Assembly: GCF_001905905.1 (NCBI RefSeq) | Contig: NZ_LIVT01000010.1 | Coordinates: 62,001 to 126,000, forward strand | Length of the DNA: 64,000 nt | Origin: Streptomyces sp. CB02366 | GTDB lineage: Bacteria; Actinomycetota; Actinomycetes; Streptomycetales; Streptomycetaceae | Direction of reading: 5' to 3' | In this document: piece after piece, positions 1 to 7,376 of the stretch | Position numbering within the stretch: position 1 is the first letter of the stretch | How the letters are laid out: every line of letters starts with the position of its first letter | Position numbers and translations under genes: made by a program | The notes under the pieces: model-generated | What the model was told of the DNA's origin: nothing | Databases searched by the model: none | The model's input: the letters and a program-made list of their open reading frames with translations, nothing else

Positions 1-1
1 C

Positions 2-136
2 GGGTGCGCGGTCATCGGGCTGCGGGTGGCGAGCTACGACTACCCGTCCCGGTTCGTGCACATGACGGCGGGCGTCGCGCTGCCGCTGACCCTGGCGGCC
101 CCGGCCGTCTACCTGCTCGGCCGCATGCTCCTCTGA
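2..136 (+). CDS. C-terminal end of a membrane protein (partial)
   Basis: Only the last 44 codons of this gene lie inside the window, in the frame starting at base 2 and ending at the TGA at 134-136. The visible part has a polar stretch with GLRVASYDYP followed by a hydrophobic segment (LPLTLAAPAVYLLG) and the end RMLL, so it looks like the last membrane helix of an integral membrane protein. Third codon positions are almost all G or C, as in the neighbouring genes. The family cannot be named from this fragment. Confidence 0.6.
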   Translation, partial: GCAVIGLRVASYDYPSRFVHMTAGVALPLTLAAPAVYLLGRMLL

Positions 137-284
137 CCTCCGCGGGAGGGGGAACGGCCGCCGACGGCCCCTCGGGAACCACCGGGGGGCCGTCGCGCGT
201 CGATCACCCGGGGCGTCCACTCCAGCCGCAGTAGGCTTCACGGTCGCCGGGGGACCGACGGCTCAGGGTGGGGAGACGACACAC

Positions 285-974
285 ATGCGCGCACTGCGAA
301 TACTGCTGGTCCTGGTGGTGGTGCTCGGCGGCCTCTTTCTCGCCGTGGACCGCGCGGCGGTCTACTTCGCCGAGTCCGAGGCCGAGGACCGGGTCACGAT
401 GAGCGCGGACGGCGCGGCGTCCACGGAGATCTCGATCAAGGGCTTCCCCTTCCTCACCCAGCTCGCCGCATCGCGGCTCGACCGGGTCGACCTCGACCTC
501 ACGGGGTTGAAGACCAGCGCCGGGGGCCGCACGGTACGGGTCAGCGAGGTCCGGGCCCGGCTTCACGACGTGAAGCTCGGCTCCGGCTACCGCACCGCCA
601 CGGCCGCCCGCGCCACCGGCACCGCACTCGTCACCTACGAGGACCTGACGGCGGCGGCGAGCGACGGTGTCGTCGTGGAGTACGGCGGCCAGGGGAAGGC
701 GAAGGTCACCGGGACGGTCGAGATCCTCGGCCGGCCGATCTCGCGCAGCGTGCTGTCCACCGTGACCCGCGCCGACGGCCACACGGTCGAGGTGCGCGCG
801 GACAAGGTGCCGGGCCAGGGCATTCCCGGCGTCGAGGAGCTGGTCCGCAAGAAGACCGACTTCGAGGGCGACGTCGACGGGCTGCCCGAGGGCCTGGAGC
901 TCCGGGAGGTCAAGGTGACCGGGAAGGGCCTGGAGATCTCGCTGGCCGGCTCGAACGTCTCGCTGACCGGCTGA
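285..974 (+). CDS. DUF2993 (LmeA-like) membrane-anchored lipid-binding protein
   Basis: A 229-residue protein with an N-terminal membrane anchor (about residues 4-22, LRILLVLVVVLGGLFLAVD) and an extracellular beta-rich domain. The pattern of an early ISIKGFPFLTQL stretch followed by repeated beta strands is that of DUF2993. LmeA of mycobacteria, a phospholipid-binding periplasmic protein involved in lipomannan elongation, belongs to this family. Streptomyces members have no established role, so only envelope lipid binding is inferred. The ATG follows a purine-rich stretch (GGTGGGGAG). The stop codon lies inside an 8-bp tandem repeat. Confidence 0.75.
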   Translation: MRALRILLVLVVVLGGLFLAVDRAAVYFAESEAEDRVTMSADGAASTEISIKGFPFLTQLAASRLDRVDLDLTGLKTSAGGRTVRVSEVRARLHDVKLGSGYRTATAARATGTALVTYEDLTAAASDGVVVEYGGQGKAKVTGTVEILGRPISRSVLSTVTRADGHTVEVRADKVPGQGIPGVEELVRKKTDFEGDVDGLPEGLELREVKVTGKGLEISLAGSNVSLTG

Positions 975-1001
975 CCGGCTGACCGGCTGACCGGCTGACC
1001 C
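962..1001 (+). repeat. Five copies of an 8-bp tandem repeat across a stop codon
   Basis: The unit GCTGACCG occurs four times at 962-993, and a fifth copy ends in C (994-1001). The TGA of the preceding gene is inside the second copy. The unit carries TGA and 8 is not a multiple of 3, so the array has stops in all three forward frames. Copy-number changes would therefore alter only the last few residues. Confidence 0.9.
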
Positions 1002-1230
1002 GGTGCCGGCCTGACGCCGGCTCGGCGCCGAGCCGCTTTCGCGCCGCCTTCCTCCGCGGCGCCGGCCCCGGAGGAGCGCGAGGGCTGCCGTCGATCCGGA
1101 TGATGAGACGCGGGTGTCCGCTCCGCAGATGGCGGGAAGGGCTCCCGGAGTCCGGCACCGGCCGGGAGCCTTCCGTACCCCGCCTCCGTCTCGTATCGCG
1201 GATGATCGTGTCTCATCATTCGACACGACG

Positions 1231-1260
1231 GTGACATCTCCGCCCGTACCTCCCTACGAT
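1231..1260 (+). promoter_or_regulatory. Promoter of the sulfur leader peptide (leaderless)
   Basis: A -35-like GTGACA at 1231-1236 is followed after 18 bp by a -10-like TACGAT at 1255-1260. The next ATG is 7 nt further on, so the transcript should start at or very near the A of that ATG. This is inferred from spacing only. Confidence 0.6.
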
Positions 1261-1267
1261 CGGACGC

Positions 1268-1348
1268 ATGAAGCGACAGGCGGATCTCACGAAGCGGCGG
1301 GCAGTAGACCTGTGCCGCGTCGCCGCCATGCTCTGTCGCACGTTCTGA
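1268..1348 (+). CDS. Cysteine-containing leader peptide upstream of sulfurtransferase gene
   Basis: A 26-residue reading frame too short for normal gene calls. It encodes MKRQADLTKRR, then AVDLCRVAAMLCRTF and a stop. This matches the actinobacterial putative leader peptide pattern: a basic start, a (H/A)VDLxRV core and cysteines near the end, found ahead of sulfur-metabolism genes. In mycobacteria similar leaderless cysteine-rich ORFs act as attenuators that sense cysteine supply by ribosome stalling. Here Cys16 and Cys23 sit close to the end, and a leaderless promoter lies just upstream. Control of the downstream sseA-DUF1416 pair is inferred from position. No database name can be confirmed. 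Confidence 0.75.
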   Translation: MKRQADLTKRRAVDLCRVAAMLCRTF

Positions 1349-1533
1349 GCGGGACGCTCGCACCGCCGCAGCCGTCCCGTTCTCCCCGGCCCTCCGACCG
1401 TCGCTCCCGACCGTCCCCCGGGCCGGCCCCGTGCCCCGTACGCGCCGCGTTCCGTGCCCCCGCGCGTACACCCGCACCCCGCAACTCCGCATCGCGCACC
1501 ACCCCGCCGCAGACTGCCCCGGAGGAGAACAGC
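1349..1533 (+). promoter_or_regulatory. Leader region between Cys leader peptide and sseA
   Basis: 185 bases separate the leader peptide stop from the sseA start. They contain an 8-bp inverted repeat (GTACGCGC at 1438-1445 with GCGCGTAC at 1462-1469) that could fold as an attenuator or anti-terminator arm. A strong ribosome binding site, GGAGGAG, lies at 1521-1527. The base-pairing scheme is not proven. Confidence 0.4.
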
Positions 1534-2373
1534 ATGAGCCGCAGCGACGTCCTGGTAGACGCCGACTGGGTCGAGGCCCACCTCGACGACCCGCAGGTCG
1601 CCATCGTCGAGGTGGACGAGGACACCTCGGCGTACGAGAAGAACCACATCAAGAACGCGATCCGGATCGACTGGACGAAGGACCTCCAGGACCCGGTCCG
1701 CCGGGACTTCGTCGACCAGGCCGGTTTCGAGAAGCTGCTCAGCGAGAAGGGCATCGGCAACGACACGCTGGTCGTCCTCTACGGCGGCAACAACAACTGG
1801 TTCGCCTCCTACGCCTACTGGTACTTCAAGCTGTACGGCCACGAGAACGTCAAGCTCCTCGACGGCGGACGGAAGAAGTGGGAGCTGGACTCCCGCGACC
1901 TGACCGACGCCGTCCCCACGCGCCCGGCCACCCAGTACAAGGCCAAGCCGCAGGACGAGTCGATCCGCGCCTACCGCGACGACGTCGTCAAGGCCATCGG
2001 CAACCAGAACCTGGTCGACGTGCGCTCGCCCGACGAGTTCAGCGGCAAGCTGCTCGCCCCGGCCCACCTCCCGCAGGAGCAGTCGCAGCGCCCCGGCCAC
2101 GTGCCGAGCGCCCGCAACATCCCGTGGTCGAAGAACGCCAACGACGACGGCACCTTCAAGTCCGACGACGAGCTGAAGGCCCTGTACGAGGCCGAGCAGG
2201 TCGACCTGTCGAAGGACACCATCGCCTACTGCCGCATCGGCGAGCGGTCCGCGCTCACCTGGTTCGTGCTCCACGAGCTGCTGGGCCAGGAGAACGTCAA
2301 GAACTACGACGGCTCCTGGACCGAGTACGGATCCCTCGTCGGCGTGCCGATCGAGCTCGGCCCCGCCAAGTAG
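1534..2373 (+). CDS. sseA: Thiosulfate/3-mercaptopyruvate sulfurtransferase (tandem rhodanese)
   Basis: A 279-residue cytoplasmic enzyme that moves sulfane sulfur from thiosulfate or 3-mercaptopyruvate to a thiol acceptor. Two rhodanese domains are visible: an inactive N-terminal one (about 1-125) and a catalytic one (about 145-275) with the active-site loop CRIGERS, nucleophile Cys233. The length is typical for the family. Actinobacterial orthologues are often named cysA, sseA or SCO4164-type. The start is the ATG behind GGAGGAG rather than any further upstream start, because the upstream stretch is the leader region. It is probably co-transcribed with the DUF1416 gene 79 bp downstream, and control by the Cys leader peptide is likely. 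Confidence 0.92.
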   Translation: MSRSDVLVDADWVEAHLDDPQVAIVEVDEDTSAYEKNHIKNAIRIDWTKDLQDPVRRDFVDQAGFEKLLSEKGIGNDTLVVLYGGNNNWFASYAYWYFKLYGHENVKLLDGGRKKWELDSRDLTDAVPTRPATQYKAKPQDESIRAYRDDVVKAIGNQNLVDVRSPDEFSGKLLAPAHLPQEQSQRPGHVPSARNIPWSKNANDDGTFKSDDELKALYEAEQVDLSKDTIAYCRIGERSALTWFVLHELLGQENVKNYDGSWTEYGSLVGVPIELGPAK

Positions 2374-2452
2374 CCCGGCCCGCCCCGGCGGGCGGGACGG
2401 CCCGCCCGGCGACCCGTCCGACCAGCACCGCTTCGACCTGAAGGACAGAACC

Positions 2453-2740
2453 ATGTGTGGAGCACAGGCCGGTGGCCCCGACGCTTCGACGATCAAGCCC
2501 GGTGAGACCACCATCCAGGGCAGCGTGACCCGCGACGGCGAGCCCGTCACCGGCTACGTGCGCCTCCTGGACTCGACCGGCGAGTTCACCGCCGAGGTCC
2601 CCACCTCCGCGACCGGTCAGTTCCGGTTCTACGCCGCCGAGGGCACCTGGACGCTCCGCGCCCTGGTGCCGGGCGGCAGCGCCGACCGCACGGTCGTCGC
2701 GCAGACCGGCGGACTCTCCGAGGTCGCCATCGCCGTCTGA
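2453..2740 (+). CDS. DUF1416 protein
   Basis: A 95-residue protein starting MCGAQAGG and containing a transthyretin/prealbumin-like strand pattern (GSVTRDGEPVTGYVRLLD, GQFRFYAAEGTWTLR). It belongs to DUF1416, which in Actinobacteria almost always follows the rhodanese gene, as here. Its biochemical role is unknown. A part in handling sulfane sulfur, possibly through the conserved N-terminal Cys2, is inference from this genomic link. A strong terminator hairpin follows the gene. Confidence 0.85.
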   Translation: MCGAQAGGPDASTIKPGETTIQGSVTRDGEPVTGYVRLLDSTGEFTAEVPTSATGQFRFYAAEGTWTLRALVPGGSADRTVVAQTGGLSEVAIAV

Positions 2741-2779
2741 GCCGCGGCACGCGCCGTCCCGGACGGCGCCCGGACCGGC

Positions 2780-2835
2780 CGAAGGGCCGCACCCCAGGGG
2801 GTTGGACGCCACCTGACGCGGGGTGCGGCCCTTCG
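2780..2835 (+). terminator. Hairpin terminator after the sulfur operon
   Basis: A perfect 16-bp inverted repeat (2780-2795 with 2820-2835) encloses a 24-nt loop just after the DUF1416 stop and ahead of the next promoter. There is no U-tract, as is usual for Streptomyces terminators. Confidence 0.75.
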
Positions 2836-2907
2836 CGCCGCCCGGACCCTCCCCCGGGCGGCGCCCGGGGCTCGACCCCTCCGGCGCCGGAGTCCTACCC
2901 TGGAGAC

Positions 2908-3165
2908 ATGTACGCCCGGCGCAGGCGGAACTACCTCCTGACCATGGGCGGATGCATCGTCCTCTTCGTGTCCGCCTGGGCCGTCGTGCGCCTGTGGTCC
3001 ATGCCCGTCGCCGTCGGCATGTGCGTGGTCGCCATGGTCATCCCCCCGGTCGCCGCGGTGGCGGCCAACCGGCGCGGCCCGGAAGACCGTTGGTGGGACG
3101 ACCCCACCGGGGACCCGACGTCCGACGAGTGGTGGGACGAGCTGGACGGCAAGAAGCGCCGCTGA
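2908..3165 (+). CDS. DUF3099 small membrane protein
   Basis: An 85-residue protein with two hydrophobic segments (about 9-28 and 32-52) and an acidic, tryptophan-rich cytosolic tail (DRWWDDPTGD, DEWWDELDG), the hallmark of DUF3099 proteins of Actinobacteria. The function is unknown. A -10-like TACCCT at 2896-2901 leaves 6 nt to the ATG, so the mRNA is probably leaderless, although GGAGAC also lies just before the start. Confidence 0.8.
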   Translation: MYARRRRNYLLTMGGCIVLFVSAWAVVRLWSMPVAVGMCVVAMVIPPVAAVAANRRGPEDRWWDDPTGDPTSDEWWDELDGKKRR

Positions 3166-3196
3166 CGTACGGGCGCGGAAGCCGGCCCGGGGCGGA

Positions 3197-3559
3197 TCAG
3201 TAGACGAGCGCCTGGGCGTCGTCCGCCATGGCCTCCTGCACGAAGACCTGCGCCCCCGCGATGCGTACGCCCTCCAGCACGTCCTTCTCCGTGATGTCGC
3301 GCCGCGCCGCGCACTGGGTGCACAGGGTGACCCGGCCGCCCGCCAGGAGCGAGTCCAGCAGGTCGGGCAGCGGGGCGGCGTGCGGGAGCTCGAACTCGGC
3401 GGCCCGGCCCGGCAGCGCGAACCACGACGACTCCCCGGTCAGCCAGAGCGAGACCTCGACCCCGCTGGCGACGCCCACGGCCGCCACCGTGAACGCCTGC
3501 GAGCAGCGTTCGGCGGCCTCGGGCCCGGCAGTCACCTTGATCACAAGCTTCTTCGCCAT
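3197..3559 (-). CDS. DsrE-family sulfur-relay-like protein
   Basis: A 120-residue cytoplasmic protein with the DsrE/DsrF-like fold: an N-terminal strand (KKLVIKVTAG), a central GVEVSLWLTGESSW stretch and a CTQC motif (Cys80, Cys83). DsrE-type proteins carry persulfide sulfur on a conserved cysteine. Together with nearby sseA this suggests a sulfur-transfer or redox role, but the substrate is unknown. The start MAKKLV was chosen over an upstream frame because TACAGT at 3567-3572 (reverse strand) sits 7 nt before it and the upstream stretch is low-complexity. It converges with the DUF3099 gene. Confidence 0.75.
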   Translation of the reverse strand: MAKKLVIKVTAGPEAAERCSQAFTVAAVGVASGVEVSLWLTGESSWFALPGRAAEFELPHAAPLPDLLDSLLAGGRVTLCTQCAARRDITEKDVLEGVRIAGAQVFVQEAMADDAQALVY

Positions 3560-3784
3560 GGACCGAACTGTAATCGGCCGCGCGGCGGCGTCCCCCGGCG
3601 GCGGGGCTCCCCGGGCGCCCGGAGGGGGCGGCCCGCCCCGCCGCTTCCCCCGGGGAGCCCCGCCGCCGGGCGGTCCGCGGCCCCGGTCCGAGACGCCACC
3701 TGGACGAGAAGGCCGGGCCCCCACCCATTAGGCTGGGGTCCGGCCCTGTCACCGCCGCCACCCGCTCGTCACGAGGAGCCCCCT

Positions 3785-3886
3785 GTGCTTGAGGCATTCT
3801 TCACCGCCCTGCTGGTCCTGGTCTGCGTGGGCGTCACCGCCTTCGCCGCCATCACCGTGAAGAAGCTGTACCAGGGCCAGCGCTGA
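3785..3886 (+). CDS. 33-residue single-span membrane protein
   Basis: A short GTG-started gene behind GAGGAG encodes MLEAFFTALLVLVCVGV, then TAFAAITVKKLYQGQR. It has one transmembrane helix (about 5-24) and a basic C-terminus predicted to stay in the cytoplasm. The clear ribosome binding site and strong codon bias support a real gene. The function is unknown; similar tiny proteins are conserved at this place in Streptomyces, as far as I recall. Confidence 0.6.
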   Translation: MLEAFFTALLVLVCVGVTAFAAITVKKLYQGQR

Positions 3887-3943
3887 CCTCCGCCGCCCCG
3901 GCCCCCCACCCCCTCGTACCCTCACAGATCGCCTGAGCAGCTC

Positions 3944-4516
3944 ATGATCGAGATTCCGTCAGACCTCCACCCGGACCTCGTCCCGCTGGCCTTCCTCCTC
4001 GGCAACTGGGCGGGCGCGGGCGTGTCCGACTTCCCCGGCGCCGAGAAGTGCAACTTCGGCCAGGAAGTCACCTTCAGCCACGACGGCCGGGACTTCCTGG
4101 AGTACGCCTCCCACACCTGGGTCCTGGACGACGAGGGCAACCAGGTCCGACCGCTGGAGACCGAGACCGGTTACTGGCGCGTCGACAAGGACCGCAAGGT
4201 CGAGGTCGTCATGGCCCGCGACCAGGGCGTCATCGAGATCTGGTACGGCGAGCTGGCCGACCAGAAGCCGCAGATCGACCTGGTCACCGACGCGGTGGCC
4301 CGCACGGCGGCCTCCGGCCCGTACAGCGGTGGCAAGCGGCTCTACGGGTACGTCAACAGCGACCTCATGTGGGTCGGCGAGAAGGCCACCCCCGAGGTCG
4401 AGCTGCGCCCGTACATGTCCGCGCACCTGAAGAAGGTCGTCACCCCCGAGGAGGTCGCCGAGATGGCGCGGAACCTCGAGGACATGCCCGACGACGGCAT
4501 CGCCTTCTTCAAGTAG
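3944..4516 (+). CDS. FABP-family / nitrobindin-like heme protein
   Basis: A 190-residue protein of the fatty-acid-binding-protein-like family (formerly DUF1794), related to nitrobindin and the THAP4 C-terminal domain. The N-terminal GNWAGAG (residues 20-26) is the family motif GxWxGxG. His161 (MSAHLKK) matches the conserved histidine that binds ferric heme in nitrobindins. Such proteins form a ten-strand barrel and can isomerise peroxynitrite in characterised members. The role here is inferred from the family. It is transcribed just ahead of nur but has its own upstream region. Confidence 0.85.
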   Translation: MIEIPSDLHPDLVPLAFLLGNWAGAGVSDFPGAEKCNFGQEVTFSHDGRDFLEYASHTWVLDDEGNQVRPLETETGYWRVDKDRKVEVVMARDQGVIEIWYGELADQKPQIDLVTDAVARTAASGPYSGGKRLYGYVNSDLMWVGEKATPEVELRPYMSAHLKKVVTPEEVAEMARNLEDMPDDGIAFFK

Positions 4517-4615
4517 ACCCGGCCCTCCGCCTTGCGGTCGCACGCACCGGACGCCGCCGGGCCCGCCCTCCGGGCGGACGGCGCCACTTCCGCAACACGC
4601 CCCTAGACTGGGCGT

Positions 4616-5116
4616 GTGGTGACCACCGACTGGAAGACCGACCTCCGCCGGCGCGGCTACCGGCTGACGCCCCAGCGGCAGCTCGTCCTGGAGGCGGTCG
4701 ACGCCCTGGAGCACGCGACCCCGGACGACATCCTCTGCGAGGTGCGCAGGACCGCCTCCGGCGTGAACATCTCCACGGTGTACCGGACCCTGGAGCTGCT
4801 GGAGGAGCTCGGACTGGTCAGCCACGCCCATCTCGGCCACGGCGCGCCCACCTACCACCTGGCCGACCGGCACCACCACATCCATCTGGTCTGCCGGGAC
4901 TGCCAGGAGGTCATCGAGGCCGACCTCTCCGTCGTCGCCGACTTCACCGAGAAGCTGCGCGCCGACTTCGGCTTCGACACCGACATGAAGCACTTCGCGA
5001 TCTTCGGCCGCTGCGCGGAGTGCGCGGCGGCCCGGACGGCGGCGCGGAACGCTCCCGGCACGGCGGCGGAGACGGCCCCGCACACGGCCGCGAAGGACGC
5101 CCCCGCCAAGTCGTAG
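4616..5116 (+). CDS. nur: Nickel-responsive Fur-family regulator Nur
   Basis: A 166-residue Fur-type repressor. The winged helix spans about residues 10-85 (LTPQRQLVLEAV, NISTVYRTLELLEELGLV) and the dimerisation/metal domain follows. The ligands of the S. coelicolor Nur structure can be read at the same numbering: Ni-site His70, His72, His126; M-site His33, His86, His88, His90; and CxxC pairs at Cys93/Cys96 and Cys133/Cys136. Nur represses nickel uptake and the iron superoxide dismutase gene when nickel is present. The start is GTG, with TAGACT at 4604-4609 six nt upstream, suggesting a leaderless message. The Ala-rich tail after residue 137 is longer than I recall for S. coelicolor Nur. Confidence 0.9.
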   Translation: MVTTDWKTDLRRRGYRLTPQRQLVLEAVDALEHATPDDILCEVRRTASGVNISTVYRTLELLEELGLVSHAHLGHGAPTYHLADRHHHIHLVCRDCQEVIEADLSVVADFTEKLRADFGFDTDMKHFAIFGRCAECAAARTAARNAPGTAAETAPHTAAKDAPAKS

Positions 5117-5125
5117 GCTGGGCGC

Positions 5126-6091
5126 ATGAAGAGCCCCCTGCTGTCCCTGCCCGGCGCCGTCCCCGCCGAAGGCCGCGACGAAGGTGTCGCCGCGCACTAC
5201 GGCGACCTGTTCCGCGAGCAACGCGCCCTCGCCGACGGCAACGGCTTCGTCGACCTCTCCCACCGGGGCGTCGTCACCGTCACCGGCGAGGACCGGCTGA
5301 GCTGGCTGCACCTGCTGCTCACCCAGCACGTCAGCGACCTCGCCCCGCACCGGGCCACCGAGTCCCTGATCCTCTCCGCCAACGGGCACATCGAGCACGC
5401 GATGTACCTGGTGGACGACGGCACGACGGTGTGGATGCACGTCGAACCGGACAGCCAGGAGGCTCTGATCGCCTACCTGGAGTCGATGAAGTTCTTCTAC
5501 CGGGTCGAGGTCGCCGACCGCACCGCGGACATCGCCCTCGTGCACCTTCCGGCCGGCTCCATCGCGGAGGCCCCGGACGGGACGACCGTACGGGAGACCC
5601 CGGAGGGCCGGGACCTGTTCCTGCCCCGCGCCGGCCTGGAGGAGTTCGCCGCCGCCCACGGGCCCGCCGCCGGAATCCTGGCGTACGAGGCGCTGCGCGT
5701 CGAGGGCCGCCGGCCGCGCGTCGGCTTCGAGACCGACCACCGCACCATCCCGCACGAGCTGGGCTGGATCGGCACCGCCGTCCACCTCCAGAAGGGCTGC
5801 TACCGGGGCCAGGAGACCGTCGCCCGCGTCCACAACCTGGGGAAGCCGCCGCGGCGGCTCGTCTTCCTGCACCTGGACGGCAGCGAGGTGCACCTGCCCG
5901 GCCACGGCACCCCGGTGCGGCTGGCCGCGGACGGCGAGGAGGGCCGCCAGCTCGGCTTCGTGACCACCTCGGCGCGCCACCACGAGCTGGGCCCGATCGC
6001 CCTGGCCCTGGTCAAGAGGAACGTCCCCGTGGACGCGGAACTGCTCGCCGGGGACACGGCCGCCGCCCAGGAGACGGTCGTCGAGCCGTAG
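5126..6091 (+). CDS. ygfZ: YgfZ/GcvT-domain folate-binding protein
   Basis: A 321-residue tetrahydrofolate-dependent protein that helps assemble or repair Fe-S clusters. The family signature KGCYRGQE is at residues 223-230, with the conserved Cys225. The protein has the full GcvT-like length. The -10-like TAGGCT at 5114-5119 overlaps the stop codon of nur and leaves 6 nt to the ATG, so it may have its own leaderless promoter as well as read-through from nur. Confidence 0.9.
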   Translation: MKSPLLSLPGAVPAEGRDEGVAAHYGDLFREQRALADGNGFVDLSHRGVVTVTGEDRLSWLHLLLTQHVSDLAPHRATESLILSANGHIEHAMYLVDDGTTVWMHVEPDSQEALIAYLESMKFFYRVEVADRTADIALVHLPAGSIAEAPDGTTVRETPEGRDLFLPRAGLEEFAAAHGPAAGILAYEALRVEGRRPRVGFETDHRTIPHELGWIGTAVHLQKGCYRGQETVARVHNLGKPPRRLVFLHLDGSEVHLPGHGTPVRLAADGEEGRQLGFVTTSARHHELGPIALALVKRNVPVDAELLAGDTAAAQETVVEP

Positions 6092-6107
6092 ACGGTCCGG
6101 GCGCGCC

Positions 6108-6557
6108 CTACACCTCGACGATCACCGTGAACGGGCCGTGGTTCGTGAGCGAGACCCGCATGTCCGCTCCGAACCGGCCCGTCTCCACCCGCGCCCCCAG
6201 CGCCCGCAACCGCGCCACCACCTCGTCCACCAGCGGCTCGGCGACCTCGCCCGGCGCCGCCGCGTTCCAGGTGGGGCGGCGGCCCTTGCGGGCGTCCCCG
6301 TAGAGAGTGAACTGAGAAATCACCAGAAGGGGGGCGTTCACATCCGAACAGGACTTCTCGCCCTCCAGGATGCGCAGCGACCAGAGCTTGTGCGCCAGCC
6401 GCGCCGCCTTCTCCGGGGTGTCGTCATGGGTCACCCCGACCAGTACACACAGGCCCTCGCCGACGATCTCCCCCACGATTCCGGGTCCCGACGGGTCGTC
6501 CGCCGTACCGCCCACGGAGACGCTCGCCCCATCCACTCTCTGTACCACTGCGCGCAT
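6108..6557 (-). CDS. dtd: D-aminoacyl-tRNA deacylase
   Basis: A 149-residue editing enzyme that removes D-amino acids (and glycine from tRNA-Ala) mischarged on tRNA. The motifs [15 protein letters not shown] and NHGPFT, the latter corresponding to the GP motif of the active site, are intact. The MRAVVQRV start is typical for the family, and TAGGTT (6565-6570, reverse strand) lies 7 nt before the ATG, so the transcript is probably leaderless. It converges with ygfZ and is divergent from rsiG. Confidence 0.93.
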   Translation of the reverse strand: MRAVVQRVDGASVSVGGTADDPSGPGIVGEIVGEGLCVLVGVTHDDTPEKAARLAHKLWSLRILEGEKSCSDVNAPLLVISQFTLYGDARKGRRPTWNAAAPGEVAEPLVDEVVARLRALGARVETGRFGADMRVSLTNHGPFTVIVEV

Positions 6558-6672
6558 ACAGACCAACCTATCTTGGGCTGAACGGGTACAAGACGTCAGC
6601 AGAGGCACGGTGATGGGTGGCACGATGCACGATGTCGGTGTGCCGACGCACCGGTCGAGGGGACGGAACAGC

Positions 6673-7326
6673 ATGAGTACCTATGGAACCGGACAATCTC
6701 CCGGTGCCGTACCGGGGGCCCGTACCAGCACCAGCACCCTGCGGTCACCCGTACAGCGCAGCGTGCCGGGGCAGGTTCCCGTACGGCCGCCCGCGAAGCC
6801 CGCAACCGCCACCGTGCCCGGGCAGGCCGGCGGCGACGCGGGCTTCGGCGGACTGCGGCTGCCGGATCTGCGGACGCTGCGCCGGGACGCCCAGCGCGAC
6901 GAGGCCGACCTCAGCTACGTACGCCGGCTGGTGCAGGGCCGGATCGACATCCTGCGCGCCGAACTGGCCCGCCGCCGGAACCCGCGGACCCCGGTGGAGG
7001 ACGCGGCGGTGGTGAGGCGGCTCTCGGAGATCCTGACCGACGCCCCGTCCCGGCACCGCACCTCCGCCCGGCACGTCACCCTGACGACGCCGCGCGGCGA
7101 CGAGTTCCGGCGGCTCGCCGCCGAGACCCTGGCCGAGGTCGAACTGTCCGACCTGGACGCCCGGACGGACGAGGAGCTGCGCACGGCGATGGGCCGCCTC
7201 GTCCGCTACGAGCAGCAGGTCTCCCGCCGCCGTCACGAACTCCAGCGCACCGCCGACGATTGCGGTGCGGAGATCGCCCGCAGGTACCGTGACGGGGAAG
7301 CACAAGTAGACGACCTGCTCGCCTGA
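6673..7326 (+). CDS. rsiG: RsiG, c-di-GMP-dependent anti-sigma factor of WhiG
   Basis: A 217-residue protein with a disordered Pro/Ala/Gly-rich N-terminus (about 1-60) and a helical hairpin. Both copies of the c-di-GMP-binding signature E-x3-S-x2-R-x3-Q-x3-D are complete: E77, S81, R84, Q88, D92 and E180, S184, R187, Q191, D195. RsiG binds a c-di-GMP dimer through these two helices and holds the sporulation sigma factor WhiG inactive, so this gene links c-di-GMP to spore formation. The ATG was chosen because GAGGGGA lies about 10 nt upstream. Confidence 0.95.
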   Translation: MSTYGTGQSPGAVPGARTSTSTLRSPVQRSVPGQVPVRPPAKPATATVPGQAGGDAGFGGLRLPDLRTLRRDAQRDEADLSYVRRLVQGRIDILRAELARRRNPRTPVEDAAVVRRLSEILTDAPSRHRTSARHVTLTTPRGDEFRRLAAETLAEVELSDLDARTDEELRTAMGRLVRYEQQVSRRRHELQRTADDCGAEIARRYRDGEAQVDDLLA

Positions 7327-7376
7327 AGCGATCCTTCCGGGCGCGGGTCGGGCACCCCCGTCCCCGGAAGGCCACC

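Noticed and set aside
3959-5983. A 674-codon open frame on the minus strand opposite the nitrobindin, nur and ygfZ genes
   Set aside because: It lies opposite three well-supported genes, has no recognisable motif and arises from the high GC content, which makes stops rare.
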